A stretch of DNA of 33,477 nt from Gammaproteobacteria bacterium CG11_big_fil_rev_8_21_14_0_20_46_22 (GCA_002796245.1 PCWT01000030.1:3678-37154); one strand, 5' to 3'. Counted from the first letter of the stretch, positions 1-9,843 are shown. The notes: generated by a model not told the origin, from the sequence alone. Translations and numbers: made by a program.

Positions 1-15
1 CGTGAGAGTCCCAAG

Positions 16-579
16 ATGGCAACGATTAACAGCAGCGAATTTAAAAACGGCCTTAAGGTCATGATCGATGGTGATCCGTATGTGGTGGTGGATCATAACC
101 ACGTTCGCCCGGGTAAGGGCCAGGCATTTCACCGTATGCGTATTCGTAATTTGAAAACAGGCCGCGTGGTTGAGCGCACTTATAAGTCAGGTGAGTCACT
201 AGAGTCGGCAGATATCATGGAAACCGACGTTCAGTATTTGTACAACGATGGTGAAGCCTATCACTTCATGGACCCAGCAAGCTTTGAACAATACGCGATC
301 CCTGGCGATACGCTAGAAGGCGCGCGTGATTGGCTTAAAGAAAATGATACCTGCATTTTAATGTTATTTAACGGTGCGCCTTTGAGCGTGACCCCGCCAA
401 ATTTTGTGGAGCTTAAAGTCACAGAAACCGACCCAGGTTTGCGTGGCGATACTTCGGGTGGTGGCAGCAAGCCTGCAACCTTAGAAACGGGCGCGGTGGT
501 TCGTGTACCTTTGTTCATCAACGAAGGTGATGTGTTAAGAATCGACACGCGCACGGGCGACTACGTATCGCGCGCCTGA
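16..579 (+). CDS. efp: Elongation factor P
   Basis: EF-P enters the ribosomal E site and relieves stalling at polyproline stretches. The 187-residue protein has the normal three-domain length. Its first domain carries the loop PGKGQAF with Lys34, the residue that EpmA lysylates in the E. coli type of EF-P. The C-terminal half holds the family signature region around residues 140-165 ([19 protein letters not shown]) and ends in an oligonucleotide-binding-like domain. The start is an ATG 15 bases into the window behind GAGAG. epmA follows after 5 bases, so enzyme and substrate are probably cotranscribed. The promoter lies outside the window. Identification is certain from the sequence; modification by the neighbouring EpmA is inferred from family knowledge. 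Confidence 0.98.
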   Translation: MATINSSEFKNGLKVMIDGDPYVVVDHNHVRPGKGQAFHRMRIRNLKTGRVVERTYKSGESLESADIMETDVQYLYNDGEAYHFMDPASFEQYAIPGDTLEGARDWLKENDTCILMLFNGAPLSVTPPNFVELKVTETDPGLRGDTSGGGSKPATLETGAVVRVPLFINEGDVLRIDTRTGDYVSRA

Positions 580-584
580 TCAAC

Positions 585-1508
585 ATGCTCGATCGTTTAC
601 AATCACGCAACGCACTGTATGCTGCTTTGCGTGATTTTTTTTCTGCACGTGAGGTCTTGGAAGTTGAGACGCCGTTGATGGCGCCCACGACTTTGCCAGA
701 CCCCAATGTCCCAAGCTTAACCGTAGCGTACGCGCCAGAAGGCGCAGTACCCAAGCAGTGGTATTTGCAAACCTCCCCTGAGTTTTTTATGAAGCGGTTA
801 TTAGCCCAAGGCTCGGGTTCTATTTTTCAAATCGGTAAAGCGTTTAGAAATGATCATATTGGCAGACACCACCGTCCCGAGTTTTCGATGCTGGAGTGGT
901 ACCGCGTGGGTTTTGATCATCACGATTTAATGGATGAAATGGATGCGCTGCTGATGATGGTGCTAGGTGGTGAAAAAGCGCTGCGCATCACTTACGCTGA
1001 GCTTTTTATGCAGAATGTGAAACTCGATCCCATTGAAGCCAGTGCACAAGATTGTTTGGCTGTGATTGAGCGTGAGCAGATTCAATTGTCAGAGGCTTTG
1101 CAGGCAGCGGATAAAGACACTTTGCTGAATCTGATATTAAGCCATTGCATCGAGCCCAGTCTTGGGTTTGATCGCCCGTGCTTTATGTATGATTATCCCG
1201 CTACGCAAGCGGCATTGGCCCGCTTAAGTGATGATGGTCTGACTGCTCATCGCTTTGAGGTATATGTGTGTGGTATTGAGCTCGCTAATGGCTTTTATGA
1301 ATTGAACGATTCGGCTTTGCAGCGTGAGCGCTTTGAACGCTATCAAGCTGAGCGAATTAAACAGGGTTTAACACGCCTGCCCAATGACGAAGCGTTTTTG
1401 GCTTGCTTAGATCATTTGCCCGATTGTGCGGGCGTGGCTTTGGGTTTGGATCGTTTGCTCATGTTAAAACAAAGCGCTAACACGATTGATGACGTGTTAG
1501 CTTTTTGA
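585..1508 (+). CDS. epmA: EF-P--(R)-beta-lysine ligase EpmA (GenX/PoxA)
   Basis: EpmA is a truncated class II lysyl-tRNA synthetase paralogue that attaches beta-lysine to Lys34 of EF-P. The 307-residue protein lacks the N-terminal anticodon-binding domain, as expected for EpmA. Class II motifs are visible: motif 1 near VETP (27-30), motif 2 with FRND (87-90), PEF and MLEWY (102-106), and motif 3 GVALGLDRLLML (283-294). It is a little shorter than the E. coli protein (about 325). The ATG lies 5 bases after the efp stop, suggesting translational coupling. The 3' end overlaps the convergent pgi gene by 12 bases. EpmB, which makes the beta-lysine donor, is not in the window and may lie just upstream. 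Confidence 0.96.
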   Translation: MLDRLQSRNALYAALRDFFSAREVLEVETPLMAPTTLPDPNVPSLTVAYAPEGAVPKQWYLQTSPEFFMKRLLAQGSGSIFQIGKAFRNDHIGRHHRPEFSMLEWYRVGFDHHDLMDEMDALLMMVLGGEKALRITYAELFMQNVKLDPIEASAQDCLAVIEREQIQLSEALQAADKDTLLNLILSHCIEPSLGFDRPCFMYDYPATQAALARLSDDGLTAHRFEVYVCGIELANGFYELNDSALQRERFERYQAERIKQGLTRLPNDEAFLACLDHLPDCAGVALGLDRLLMLKQSANTIDDVLAF

Positions 1509-3038
1509 TTTAAACCATTCGATCGCGCCAATCTTTGAGGTTTTGTCAGATTCCAGCGCTTTAAAGTAATCATTCGCGAGCGTTTTGCCAAGTTCTACAC
1601 CGAATTGATCAAAGGGGTTGATGCCCCAAATTGCAGACTGTGTAAACACCTGGTGTTCATACAGTGCGATCAGTGCACCTAAACTTTCAGGTGTGAGTTT
1701 ATCGGCTAGCAACAAGTTCGATGAGCGATTGCCTGGCATGACGCGGTGTGGATGATTGTCCGCGGATTTAATGTCCCGACCCAGTGCCAAGGCATCGGCT
1801 TGTGCAATCATATTTGCAAAGAGCAGCGTTTGTTGCGTGTACGTCGGGTTTAAGCTTTGACGAAAGCCGATGAAGTCGATCATGCTGCGCTCATGGCTTT
1901 GATGTAAATGCTGGTGAAAAGCATGTTGACTGTCACTGCCGACACCGCCCCAAATAATCGGGCCCGCGCCAAAGGCGAGAGTTTCGCCATCGCGGCTAAC
2001 CGATTTGCCGCAGCTTTCCATGACAAGCTGCTGAAGATAGGGCACAAAGCGTTCCAAGTAGGTGGAGTAGGGAATAATCGCCTGGTTGTTGATACCTTGA
2101 AAATTTCGTTGCCAAATGTTTAACAGCGCTGTCATCACGGGCAAGTTATTTTCAAACGGCGTATTCAAAAAATGTTGATCCATTTCATGCGCGCCGAGCA
2201 ATAATTGCTTAAAGTTTTTAAACCCAATGCTTAAAGCGATGGGCAAACCTACCGCAGACCATAAAGAAAAACGCCCGCCGACAAAATCCCAGGTTGGAAA
2301 AATATGCGCCTCATTAATGCCAAAGGCTTTGGCTTTTTCCGTGTTTGCGGTGACCGCGACGAATTGATAATCAACACAATTATCAGAGGCGGTCATATGC
2401 GTTAACCAATCCTTGGCCATTTGCGCGTTGATCAGCGTTTCTTGTGTGTTAAAACTTTTTGACGACACAATAAACAAAATGCCGCCAGGGTTTAAATCTT
2501 TTAATTTCAGGCTTAAGTCAGAGGGATCAATGTTTGAAATAAAATGACAACGGACTTTTTTCTTGGCGAAATGGCTTAATGCCTCAGTTGTAAAACGCGG
2601 GCCAAGGTCTGAGCCACCAATACCAATGTTGACAATGTCAGTGATGGGTTGGCCGTTAACCCCTTTAAGTTTGTGTGTGAACACTTCATGGCAAAACTGT
2701 TCCATGTGAGAAAGTGTTTCGGTGATTTTTTTGTGTTCAGTGTTTGGGTCGCGCAAGGCTGTGTGCAGCGCCGGGCGATTTTCGCTGGTGTTAACAGCTT
2801 TGCCGCCAAACAAGGCTTGAATCTGTTCTTCAAGTTTGGCGACTTTGGCGAGCTCAATGAGGGCAGCTAAGCTTTCTTTGTCGACACGTTGGCGTGAGAA
2901 ATCTAAAAGCCAATGTGGTGCATCGATAGAGTAGTGATCAAAACGATGTTTTTCAGTCATCAGATTAGCAAGCGGGGCTGTGCTTAAACGTTCTGCGTGT
3001 GCTTCTAGCGCGGACCATTCTCGGGTTTTGTTTATCAT
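1497..3038 (-). CDS. pgi: Glucose-6-phosphate isomerase
   Basis: This enzyme interconverts glucose 6-phosphate and fructose 6-phosphate in glycolysis and gluconeogenesis in the cytoplasm. The 513-residue protein is slightly shorter than the E. coli enzyme (549). Sugar-isomerase landmarks are visible: GIGGSDLGPR, the first PGI signature around FVGGRFSLWSAVGLP, the ESCGKSVSRDGE segment with the catalytic Glu, the SQHAFHQ segment with the catalytic His, and the C-terminal signature around NPFDQFGVELGK with the catalytic Lys. The ATG is 3 bases downstream of the pcnB stop, so the two genes form a tight unit. The gene ends inside the 3' end of epmA, and I see no terminator between them. Confidence 0.98.
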   Translation of the reverse strand: MINKTREWSALEAHAERLSTAPLANLMTEKHRFDHYSIDAPHWLLDFSRQRVDKESLAALIELAKVAKLEEQIQALFGGKAVNTSENRPALHTALRDPNTEHKKITETLSHMEQFCHEVFTHKLKGVNGQPITDIVNIGIGGSDLGPRFTTEALSHFAKKKVRCHFISNIDPSDLSLKLKDLNPGGILFIVSSKSFNTQETLINAQMAKDWLTHMTASDNCVDYQFVAVTANTEKAKAFGINEAHIFPTWDFVGGRFSLWSAVGLPIALSIGFKNFKQLLLGAHEMDQHFLNTPFENNLPVMTALLNIWQRNFQGINNQAIIPYSTYLERFVPYLQQLVMESCGKSVSRDGETLAFGAGPIIWGGVGSDSQHAFHQHLHQSHERSMIDFIGFRQSLNPTYTQQTLLFANMIAQADALALGRDIKSADNHPHRVMPGNRSSNLLLADKLTPESLGALIALYEHQVFTQSAIWGINPFDQFGVELGKTLANDYFKALESDKTSKIGAIEWFKSKS

Positions 3039-3041
3039 GTC

Positions 3042-4238
3042 CTATCTCTCGGTCTGAGCTTTTTCCCAATAATCAACCATCGGCTTTAAAGTTTTGTCGA
3101 CGATTGTGCGAAGTTTTAATAGATCAAAGCCTGCTCGAAATCGCGGATTGTCCAGTGTGCGACTAAGCTGGCGGCTCGAAGGTTTTTCCAAGCGAAATTG
3201 TAATCGCCATATCTGATGAATACTGGCTTGAAAACGTTTAGGCAGTGAAACAATAGAGTTTTGATCGCCCATGGCTTGAAAGCCTGCTTCGATTAATGAT
3301 TGAGCGTGGGTTAGTTCACCATTTGCATGGATCTCATCTTTCAGCTTAATCACGGCAGGCCATAACAAGGCTGCGAATAAATAAATGGGTGAAGTCGTTT
3401 TATTTTCACTGATACGAGAGTCGCTGTCCTTAAATAGCTGGGTGAATAGTTTGTCGATTTTTTTCGGGTCATCCAACATGGCGTTATGGCTTGCGGGTAA
3501 AATAATTTCAAACAAGCCGTGTTTTTTAAGCAGGCTATACACCTCAACGGCATGGCCTGAGTGGAACAGCTTGATCAACTCATCGAGCATGCGCGATGGC
3601 GGCACGTATTCCAACCAGTCAGCACATTCCTTGATGGGGCTTGCAGTGTCTTTACCCATTTTAAAGCCAAGTTTGGCGGCAAATCGAATCGCGCGCAGCA
3701 TGCGCACAGGGTCTTCACGGTAACGAGTTTTGGCGTCACCCAGGATGTGAATCTCTCTGCGCTTGATGTGTTTAAGCCCGCCGACATAATCCACCAAGCT
3801 AAAGTCAGCAATATTATAGTATAAGGCGTTGATGCTAAAATCACGCCGCCAAGCATCCTCTTCAATCGAACCATATAAATTATCGCGCACCAACATGCCA
3901 TCACGTTTTTGCAGGTGTTCGCTGTCTTCCATGTTCGCACGGAAAGTGGCCACCTCAATAATGTGTCGGCCAAAGTAAATGTGCGCCAAGCGAAAACGTC
4001 GACCAATGATGCGACAGTTTTTAAAGAGTGATTTGACTTCCTCAGGTGTGGCGCTGGTGGCGACATCAAAATCCTTCGGGTGTTTATCTAGGAGTAAGTC
4101 ACGAACACAACCGCCAACCAGATAGGCTTCGTGACCGGCTTCGTGTAGGCGATAGAGTATGTTTAGGGCGCGCTTATCGAACTGACTGCGTGATAAGCTG
4201 TGTTTTTCTCGCGGGATCACCGCAGGTTTAGCATCCAT
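3042..4238 (-). CDS. pcnB: Poly(A) polymerase I
   Basis: PcnB adds 3' poly(A) tails that promote RNA decay; it belongs to the class II nucleotidyltransferases shared with CCA-adding enzymes. The 398-residue protein has the nucleotide-binding loop LVGGCVRD (40-47) and the metal-binding pair D56-F-D58. The segment EEDAWRRDFSINALYYN and the RMLRAIRFAAKLGF helix are typical of the PcnB branch. I prefer PcnB over CCA enzyme because of these segments and the C-terminal REKPSSRQLSR-type region. It is shorter than E. coli PcnB (about 465) and lacks most of the basic C-terminal tail. It lies directly upstream of pgi with 3 bases between them and has its own promoter. Confidence 0.93.
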   Translation of the reverse strand: MDAKPAVIPREKHSLSRSQFDKRALNILYRLHEAGHEAYLVGGCVRDLLLDKHPKDFDVATSATPEEVKSLFKNCRIIGRRFRLAHIYFGRHIIEVATFRANMEDSEHLQKRDGMLVRDNLYGSIEEDAWRRDFSINALYYNIADFSLVDYVGGLKHIKRREIHILGDAKTRYREDPVRMLRAIRFAAKLGFKMGKDTASPIKECADWLEYVPPSRMLDELIKLFHSGHAVEVYSLLKKHGLFEIILPASHNAMLDDPKKIDKLFTQLFKDSDSRISENKTTSPIYLFAALLWPAVIKLKDEIHANGELTHAQSLIEAGFQAMGDQNSIVSLPKRFQASIHQIWRLQFRLEKPSSRQLSRTLDNPRFRAGFDLLKLRTIVDKTLKPMVDYWEKAQTER

Positions 4239-4270
4239 TCTTCGTCTTTAATCGTTATTATGGAGGCAAG

Positions 4271-4298
4271 AGTATAGTCGACTGGTTGCCTGAATCAA
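4271..4298 (-). promoter_or_regulatory. Sigma-70-type promoter for pcnB-pgi
   Basis: On the minus strand the sequence reads TTGATT (4298-4293), 16 bases, TATACT (4276-4271). Transcription would start near 4264, about 26 bases before the pcnB ATG. It sits just below the stop codon of the upstream secreted-protein gene, so pcnB-pgi can be expressed independently. Called by eye from consensus match and spacing. Confidence 0.5.
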
Positions 4299-4300
4299 GC

Positions 4301-4795
4301 TTACTGTATGGCGTAAAGGCGCTGATCGCGGAAAATGAGTTGTGTTGAGGGAATGGTTGGGTTGCTCTGGTAGGTCCAAACGGTTTCTTCCACATTGCGG
4401 TACTGATATTGAACCTGGTTCACAGGCAAGGGCGTGCCGCACAGGTAAGCCACATTGGCTTCAGTCATGCCGATTGCAATGGCATGGGCGGCAGTGCAGA
4501 GTGTGGCTGCTGCGGTTGCGCTGGCCTTGCTGTGGTTGAGTTTTGTGACCACGCCGTTTTGAATGACCACAGATAAGCCATTGGCGGGATAAATCCAAGT
4601 TTGTGTGTTTTCTGTCATTTCGCGCACGCGCGCTGTGCGAGTGGTGGATTGATTCGGTTTGCCGCAGGCTTTGAGGACTTGGCCGATATCATCGCCAGGG
4701 TATATATAGGTGTACGTTTTGGGGCACATGAAGCTTGTGGCGGCCAGACTTGTGCTGACAATAAACAGTGATAAAGAAAAGAGTGTGCGCTTCAT
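4301..4795 (-). CDS. Secreted protein with two tandem DUF2845-like repeats
   Basis: The function is unknown. I chose the ATG at 4795 (164 residues) because it is followed at once by a signal peptide (MKRTLFSLSLFIVSTSLA, cleavage near residue 18) and is preceded by CGAGG. Longer in-frame starts would run into the divergent nudF gene. The mature part has two copies of one unit, residues about 36-86 and 108-163. Each unit has a pattern of CG-x-P, then a Tyr/Arg-rich stretch, then W-x-Y, then a hydrophobic strand ending in L. This CGxP...WxY layout matches the small exported family DUF2845. Likely periplasmic. It is divergent from nudF with 39 bases between the starts. Confidence 0.75.
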   Translation of the reverse strand: MKRTLFSLSLFIVSTSLAATSFMCPKTYTYIYPGDDIGQVLKACGKPNQSTTRTARVREMTENTQTWIYPANGLSVVIQNGVVTKLNHSKASATAAATLCTAAHAIAIGMTEANVAYLCGTPLPVNQVQYQYRNVEETVWTYQSNPTIPSTQLIFRDQRLYAIQ

Positions 4796-4834
4796 GCTTG
4801 AAAACCTCGTGAATACTGGATAAATTCTAAACAG

Positions 4835-5440
4835 ATGAAGACTAAAACACAATACACAGCCGACCAAGATGTTTGTATCGAACGCGTGGAATCCTTGCAT
4901 AAAGGATTTTTCCATTTTAAAGCGTATTACCTCCGTTTTCACTTGTTCGAAGGTGGTATGAGTGAAATGGTGCGGCGTGAGCTTTTGGAGCAGGGTGAAT
5001 CAGTGGGCGTGTTGCCCTATGACCCTGCGCGCCAAACTATTTTATTGCTTGAGCAGTTTCGTGTGGGTGCTCTAGGGGATCGGCGCTCGCCTTGGTTGTA
5101 TGAACTGGTGGCTGGCCGCAATGATCAACCAGAGACACTTGAAAGCTTGGCTTGCCGTGAGTCGCAAGAAGAAGCCGGACTTGATGTCATGCGTCTTGAG
5201 AAGATGTGTGAGTATTGGAGCTCGCCGGGTGTGACCGATGAGCGCTTTCACCTGTATCTTGGGTATGCCGATTTATCAAACGCGCAAGGCGTGCATGGTT
5301 TGAAGGAAGAGCATGAAGACATTCGCGTGCACGAAGTCTCGATAGCTGAGATTCCTCGCTTACTTCAGCAAGGTGATGTGCGAAATGCTATGACTGTCAT
5401 CGCGCTACAGTGGTTTTTACTGCACAAGGTTCGTGTTTGA
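4835..5440 (+). CDS. nudF: ADP-ribose pyrophosphatase (Nudix hydrolase)
   Basis: NudF hydrolyses ADP-ribose to AMP and ribose 5-phosphate. The 201-residue protein has an exact Nudix box at residues 94-116: G94, E100, then RE at 108-109, EE at 112-113, G115 and L116. The segment WLYELVAG just before the box and YWSSPGVTDERFHLYL after it are typical of the ADP-ribose pyrophosphatase subfamily. In E. coli nudF also lies upstream of parE, with yqiB, cpdA and yqiA in between; here those genes are absent and parE follows after about 50 bases. The ATG has a poor ribosome binding site, but the length matches the family. Confidence 0.93.
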   Translation: MKTKTQYTADQDVCIERVESLHKGFFHFKAYYLRFHLFEGGMSEMVRRELLEQGESVGVLPYDPARQTILLLEQFRVGALGDRRSPWLYELVAGRNDQPETLESLACRESQEEAGLDVMRLEKMCEYWSSPGVTDERFHLYLGYADLSNAQGVHGLKEEHEDIRVHEVSIAEIPRLLQQGDVRNAMTVIALQWFLLHKVRV

Positions 5441-5464
5441 CCTTTCAAAGAAACTTGTTATGAT
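5437..5464 (+). promoter_or_regulatory. Sigma-70-type promoter for parE
   Basis: TTGACC (5437-5442), 16 bases, TATGAT (5459-5464). The -35 box overlaps the nudF stop codon. Transcription would start near 5471 and give a leader of about 20 bases. Called by eye from consensus match and spacing. Confidence 0.5.
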
Positions 5465-5491
5465 CGTTCGGTCTTAATAAGGGTGGTGTGC

Positions 5492-7381
5492 ATGGCCTCG
5501 CAATACAATGCTAAAGATATTGAAGTCTTAAGTGGTTTAGACCCGGTCAAGCGCCGGCCCGGCATGTATACAGATACCACGCGTCCCAATCATTTAGCGC
5601 AAGAAGTGATCGATAATAGTGTTGACGAAGCGCTAGCGGGCCATGCCAATGAAATCAAAGTCATTCTATATAAAGATGGTTCTTTGTCAGTTGAAGACAA
5701 TGGTCGCGGTATGCCGGTGGATATTCACCCGGAAGAAAAGCTGCCGGGTGTGGAGCTCATTCTTACACGCTTGCACGCAGGCGGTAAGTTTTCTAACGCA
5801 AATTATAATTTCTCTGGCGGTTTGCACGGCGTGGGTGTGTCCGTGGTCAATGCTTTGTCCACTAAGCTTGACGTGAGCATCAAGCGCGATGGTCATGTGT
5901 ATCACATGAGCTTTGCCAATGGCGATAGAGCCAGCAAGCTCAAGCAAGGTGACGCTGTGGCTAAGCGTGAGACGGGTACGTTTTTGCGTTTTTGGCCGGA
6001 TAAAAAGTACTTTGATTCATCGAAGTTTTCATTGTCGCGTTTAAAACATGTTTTAAAAGCCAAGGCTGTATTATGCCCGGGCTTGAAAGTTGAATTGTTT
6101 GATGAAAACACAGAAGAAACTACGGTCTGGTATTTTGAAGGCGGCTTAGCGAGCTATTTGAGCGAATCATTGCAAGGCTTGGAATGCGTGCCTGAAGACA
6201 CCTTTGAAGGCAGCATGAGCTCTGATCGTGAAGCAGTCGACTGGGCGGTGACCTGGTTGGCCGACGGCGGTGAACTTACGCAAGAAAGTTATGTGAATTT
6301 GATTCCAACAGCGCAGGGCGGTACACACGTTAATGGTTTTCGTACCGGCCTTTTAGAAGCGATTCGAGAATTTTGTGAGTTTCGCAATTTATTGCCGCGC
6401 GGTGTGAAATTAACACCTGAAGATATTTGGCAAAATTGCGCGTATATTTTGTCGGCCAAGTTGCAAGACCCGCAGTTTGCCGGCCAAACGAAAGAGCGTT
6501 TGTCTTCGCGTGAATGTGTCAGTTTTATTTCGGGTGTTGTTCGAGACGCGTTTAGTCTTTGGTTGAATCAACATATCGATCAGGGTGAGCGTTTGGCTGA
6601 CCTTATCATTAGCCAAGCACAAAAACGATTAAAAGCGGCTAAGCAAGTGGCGCGTAAAAAAGTGGGCTCAGGCCCTGCGCTGCCGGGTAAGCTTGCCGAT
6701 TGCACTTGCCAAGACCCTATGCAGGGTGAGCTCTTTTTGGTAGAGGGTGATTCAGCCGGCGGTTCTGCCAAGCAAGCCCGTGAACGCGAGTTTCAAGCCG
6801 TCATGCCTTTGCGCGGTAAAATTTTAAATACCTGGGAAGTCGATTCGGGCCAAGTGCTAGCCTCACAAGGTGTGCACGATATTGCCGTGGCGATTGGTTT
6901 AGATCCTGGTTCCAGCGATTTAAGCGGTCTTCGTTATGGCAAAGTGTGTATTCTAGCCGATGCCGACTCTGACGGTTTGCACATTGCTACATTGTTGTGC
7001 GCATTGTTTATGAAACATTTTCCAGCTTTGGTAAAAGCCGGCCACGTGTTTGTGGCGATGCCGCCTTTGTATCGCATTGATGCAGGCAAGGAAGTGCACT
7101 ACGCACTCGATGATGCCGAAAAGCAAGGCATTATCGATCGCCTGCAGGCTGAAAAGAAAACCGCAAAACTCAATATCCAGCGCTTTAAAGGTTTAGGTGA
7201 AATGAACCCTTCGCAGTTGCGCGAAACCACCATGGCGGTGGAAACACGGCGCTTGGTTCAGCTAACCGTTGAAAGTGAAAAAACGGCTGAAAAATTATTG
7301 GATATGTTGCTTGCGAAAAAGCGCTCGCAAGATAGAAAAGTTTGGCTTGAGAAAAAAGGTGATTTAGCCGAGGTGATATAG
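5492..7381 (+). CDS. parE: DNA topoisomerase IV subunit B
   Basis: ParE is the ATPase subunit of topoisomerase IV, which decatenates daughter chromosomes. The 629-residue length equals E. coli ParE (630). The GHKL ATPase motifs are IDNSVDEALAGHA, the segment around DNGRGMPVD, and the lid GGLHGVGVSVVNALS. The TOPRIM domain shows LVEGDSAGGSAKQAR and the metal-binding DADSDGLHI. The C-terminal IQRFKGLGEMNP is also typical. It is ParE rather than GyrB because it lacks the extra GyrB insertion and matches RRPGMYTDTTRPNHL. I use the ATG at 5492 rather than the in-frame GTG at 5483, since AAGGGTGG at 5479-5486 is correctly spaced for it. parC follows after 81 bases. Confidence 0.97.
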   Translation: MASQYNAKDIEVLSGLDPVKRRPGMYTDTTRPNHLAQEVIDNSVDEALAGHANEIKVILYKDGSLSVEDNGRGMPVDIHPEEKLPGVELILTRLHAGGKFSNANYNFSGGLHGVGVSVVNALSTKLDVSIKRDGHVYHMSFANGDRASKLKQGDAVAKRETGTFLRFWPDKKYFDSSKFSLSRLKHVLKAKAVLCPGLKVELFDENTEETTVWYFEGGLASYLSESLQGLECVPEDTFEGSMSSDREAVDWAVTWLADGGELTQESYVNLIPTAQGGTHVNGFRTGLLEAIREFCEFRNLLPRGVKLTPEDIWQNCAYILSAKLQDPQFAGQTKERLSSRECVSFISGVVRDAFSLWLNQHIDQGERLADLIISQAQKRLKAAKQVARKKVGSGPALPGKLADCTCQDPMQGELFLVEGDSAGGSAKQAREREFQAVMPLRGKILNTWEVDSGQVLASQGVHDIAVAIGLDPGSSDLSGLRYGKVCILADADSDGLHIATLLCALFMKHFPALVKAGHVFVAMPPLYRIDAGKEVHYALDDAEKQGIIDRLQAEKKTAKLNIQRFKGLGEMNPSQLRETTMAVETRRLVQLTVESEKTAEKLLDMLLAKKRSQDRKVWLEKKGDLAEVI

Positions 7382-7462
7382 AGCCTGGTTGCCTCCATAA
7401 ACTAGGCAAATTTTCCGCTTTGCTAATCCAAAATACTTTCCCGATAGGGGTGGGATATTACT

Positions 7463-9697
7463 ATGACGATCACAACCGAACACGAACAGTTAGCACTGAA
7501 TACGTTCGCTGAAAAAGCGTATTTGGATTATTCCATGTACGTAATTTTAGATCGTGCCTTGCCGCACATTTCTGACGGTTTAAAACCCGTGCAGCGTCGC
7601 ATCATTTATGCAATGTCAGAACTTGGGCTCAAGGCTGCTTCTAAATATAAAAAATCGGCCCGTACTGTGGGTGACGTGTTGGGTAAGTTTCACCCGCACG
7701 GTGACACAGCGTGTTATGAGGCTATGGTCACTATGGCGCAACCGTTTGCCTATCGTCATCCGATTGTGGATGGTCAAGGTAACTGGGGCTCGATTGACGA
7801 CCCAAAATCCTTTGCAGCAATGCGATACACGGAAAGCCGGTTATCAAAATATGCCGAAGTGTTGTTAGCAGAGCTTGGCCAAGGCACCGTGGAGTGGAAG
7901 CCGAACTTCGACGGCAGCTTAGATGAGCCTGTGTGTTTGCCGGCCCGTTTGCCAAACGTTTTGCTCAATGGCGGGATGGGCATTGCGGTAGGTATGGCCA
8001 CCGATATTCCTTCGCACAATCTTCGCGAAGTCGTGCGCGCTTTATGCTATCTCTTGGAAAACGGCAAAGCCACCACCGAAGAGTTGTGTGAATTTATCCT
8101 GGCGCCCGATTATGCCAGTGGTGCAGAAATTATTACTCCACGCAGCGAGATCATTGAAACGTATAAAACCGGTAATGGCTCGGTGAAAGCGCGCGCAACC
8201 TATGTGAAAGAAGACGGCGAGATCGTGATTACTGCGCTACCGTACCAATCGTCCGGCGCGAAAATTTTAGAGCAAATTGCTCAACAAATGCAGGCGAAAA
8301 AATTGCCGATGGTGAGCGATCTTCGCGATGAATCGGATCATCAAAATCCCATTCGTTTGGTTATCACTCCGCGATCGAACCGAGTGGATACCGATGCTTT
8401 GATGGGGCATTTGTTTGCGACAACGGATCTTGAGAAAAATTTCCGCATCAACTTTAACATGATCGGCTTGGATGGCCGGCCTCAAGTCAAAAGCCTTGAG
8501 AGTATCTTAAAAGAGTGGCTCGCATTTCGTGCAGAAACGATTAGGCGTCGCTTGCAGTATCGACTCGATAAGGTTTTGGCGCGATTGCATATCTTAGAAG
8601 GCTTGCTGATTGCCTTTTTGAACATTGATGAAGTGATTCACATTATTCGCACTGAAGATGAGCCTAAAGCCAAGCTCATGAAAAAATTCAAGCTGACCGA
8701 AACCCAAGCTGAAGCAATTCTGGAATTGAAATTGCGTCACTTGGCCAAGCTTGAAGAAATGAAGATTAAAGGCGAGCAAGACGAACTTGAAAAAGAGCGC
8801 GATGAGCTCGAAAAAATCTTGGGTTCTGCTCAACGTTTAAAAACCTTGATGCGCAATGAATTTGAAGCCATGGCAAAAGAGTACGGCGATGATCGCCGCA
8901 CCCAATTGGTTGAACGTGATGAAGCGCAAGTCATCAGCGAAACGGCGATGGTGCCCGCTGAGGCCACGACGGTGGTGTTGTCACAAAAAGGTTGGGTACG
9001 TGCCGCTAAAGGTCACGAGCTAGATCCGACAAGTTTAAGCTACCGTGCAGGTGATGCCTATTTGGGATCGGCTCAAGGTAAAACCAATCAGCTTGCGATT
9101 TTTATGGACACGACGGGACGGACCTACGGCCTTCTAGCCAGCAGCTTGCCGTCTGCGCGCGGGCAGGGTGAGCCGTTGACTGGCCGCATTAAACCAGCGC
9201 CGGGTGCGATGCCGATTGCGGTGATGATGGGCGAAGATTCACAAAAAATATTATTGGCTTCAAACAATGGCTACGGTTTTGTGTGTACGTTGTCAGAAAT
9301 GATCACTAAAAATAAAAATGGTAAAGCCGTATTGAAAGTGCCGGCTGAAGGCAAGCCATTACAGCCTCAGAATGTGGCTGATCTTTCTCGCGATTTGGTG
9401 GCTGTCATCAGTAATCAGGGCCACTTGCTTGTGTTTGCTCTAAAAGATTTACCGGAGCTTGCCAAAGGTAAGGGCAATAAAATGCTCAATATTCCAAGTA
9501 AAGCCTTTAAAGAGCAGAAAGAGTGGATGGAGTACATGGTCGTGTTTAGTCCAGAAGACAGCTTGACCCTGCTATCAGGTAAGCGTGAGTTGACCTTGCG
9601 GCCGAAAGATTGGGCACATTATCAAGGTGAGCGCGGTCGACGAGGCAATAAGCTACCGCGCGGTTTCCAGAAAGTGGATGCTTTAATGCGAACGTAA
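7463..9697 (+). CDS. parC: DNA topoisomerase IV subunit A
   Basis: ParC is the DNA-breaking and rejoining subunit of topoisomerase IV. The 744 residues compare with 752 in E. coli. The active-site tyrosine is Tyr122 in [14 protein letters not shown]. The quinolone-binding helix is [12 protein letters not shown], with Thr82 at the position of E. coli Ser80 and Glu86 at that of Glu84. A long charged coiled coil at about residues 410-480 forms the C-gate arm. The C-terminal half is a degenerate beta-pinwheel without the GyrA box of gyrase, which supports ParC over GyrA. It lies directly downstream of parE and upstream of a strong terminator, so parE-parC form one unit. Confidence 0.97.
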   Translation: MTITTEHEQLALNTFAEKAYLDYSMYVILDRALPHISDGLKPVQRRIIYAMSELGLKAASKYKKSARTVGDVLGKFHPHGDTACYEAMVTMAQPFAYRHPIVDGQGNWGSIDDPKSFAAMRYTESRLSKYAEVLLAELGQGTVEWKPNFDGSLDEPVCLPARLPNVLLNGGMGIAVGMATDIPSHNLREVVRALCYLLENGKATTEELCEFILAPDYASGAEIITPRSEIIETYKTGNGSVKARATYVKEDGEIVITALPYQSSGAKILEQIAQQMQAKKLPMVSDLRDESDHQNPIRLVITPRSNRVDTDALMGHLFATTDLEKNFRINFNMIGLDGRPQVKSLESILKEWLAFRAETIRRRLQYRLDKVLARLHILEGLLIAFLNIDEVIHIIRTEDEPKAKLMKKFKLTETQAEAILELKLRHLAKLEEMKIKGEQDELEKERDELEKILGSAQRLKTLMRNEFEAMAKEYGDDRRTQLVERDEAQVISETAMVPAEATTVVLSQKGWVRAAKGHELDPTSLSYRAGDAYLGSAQGKTNQLAIFMDTTGRTYGLLASSLPSARGQGEPLTGRIKPAPGAMPIAVMMGEDSQKILLASNNGYGFVCTLSEMITKNKNGKAVLKVPAEGKPLQPQNVADLSRDLVAVISNQGHLLVFALKDLPELAKGKGNKMLNIPSKAFKEQKEWMEYMVVFSPEDSLTLLSGKRELTLRPKDWAHYQGERGRRGNKLPRGFQKVDALMRT

Positions 9698-9704
9698 TGA
9701 AGCT

Positions 9705-9749
9705 AACCCGCCCTGGGCCTGCGGCCTGCGAATAAGTGGGCGGGTTTTT
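9705..9749 (+). terminator. Rho-independent terminator of parE-parC
   Basis: AACCCGCCC (9705-9713) pairs with GGGCGGGTT (9738-9746), followed by a T run (9745-9749). The loop holds a second small GC-rich pairing. It begins 8 bases after the parC stop. Confidence 0.85.
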
Positions 9750-9788
9750 ACGCCGATTTTAGCTGTTTTTGACAAAAACGCGTGGCTG

Positions 9789-9817
9789 TTGACCAATAGC
9801 GCAAAGCCTTTTATAGT
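9789..9817 (+). promoter_or_regulatory. Sigma-70-type promoter for the zapA unit
   Basis: TTGACC (9789-9794), 17 bases, TATAGT (9812-9817). The start would be near 9824, 20 bases before the small coiled-coil gene. A second TTGACA at 9769-9774 has no good -10 box at the right distance. Confidence 0.6.
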
Positions 9818-9843
9818 TGAAAAACCTGCTGGTGGAATGGATT

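Noticed and set aside
3575-4069. 164-codon frame inside pcnB on the same strand
   Set aside because: It is a frame-shifted shadow of pcnB; the real frame has all catalytic motifs.
4796-4942. Longer start for the secreted DUF2845-like protein
   Set aside because: It would overlap the nudF start and bury the signal peptide internally.
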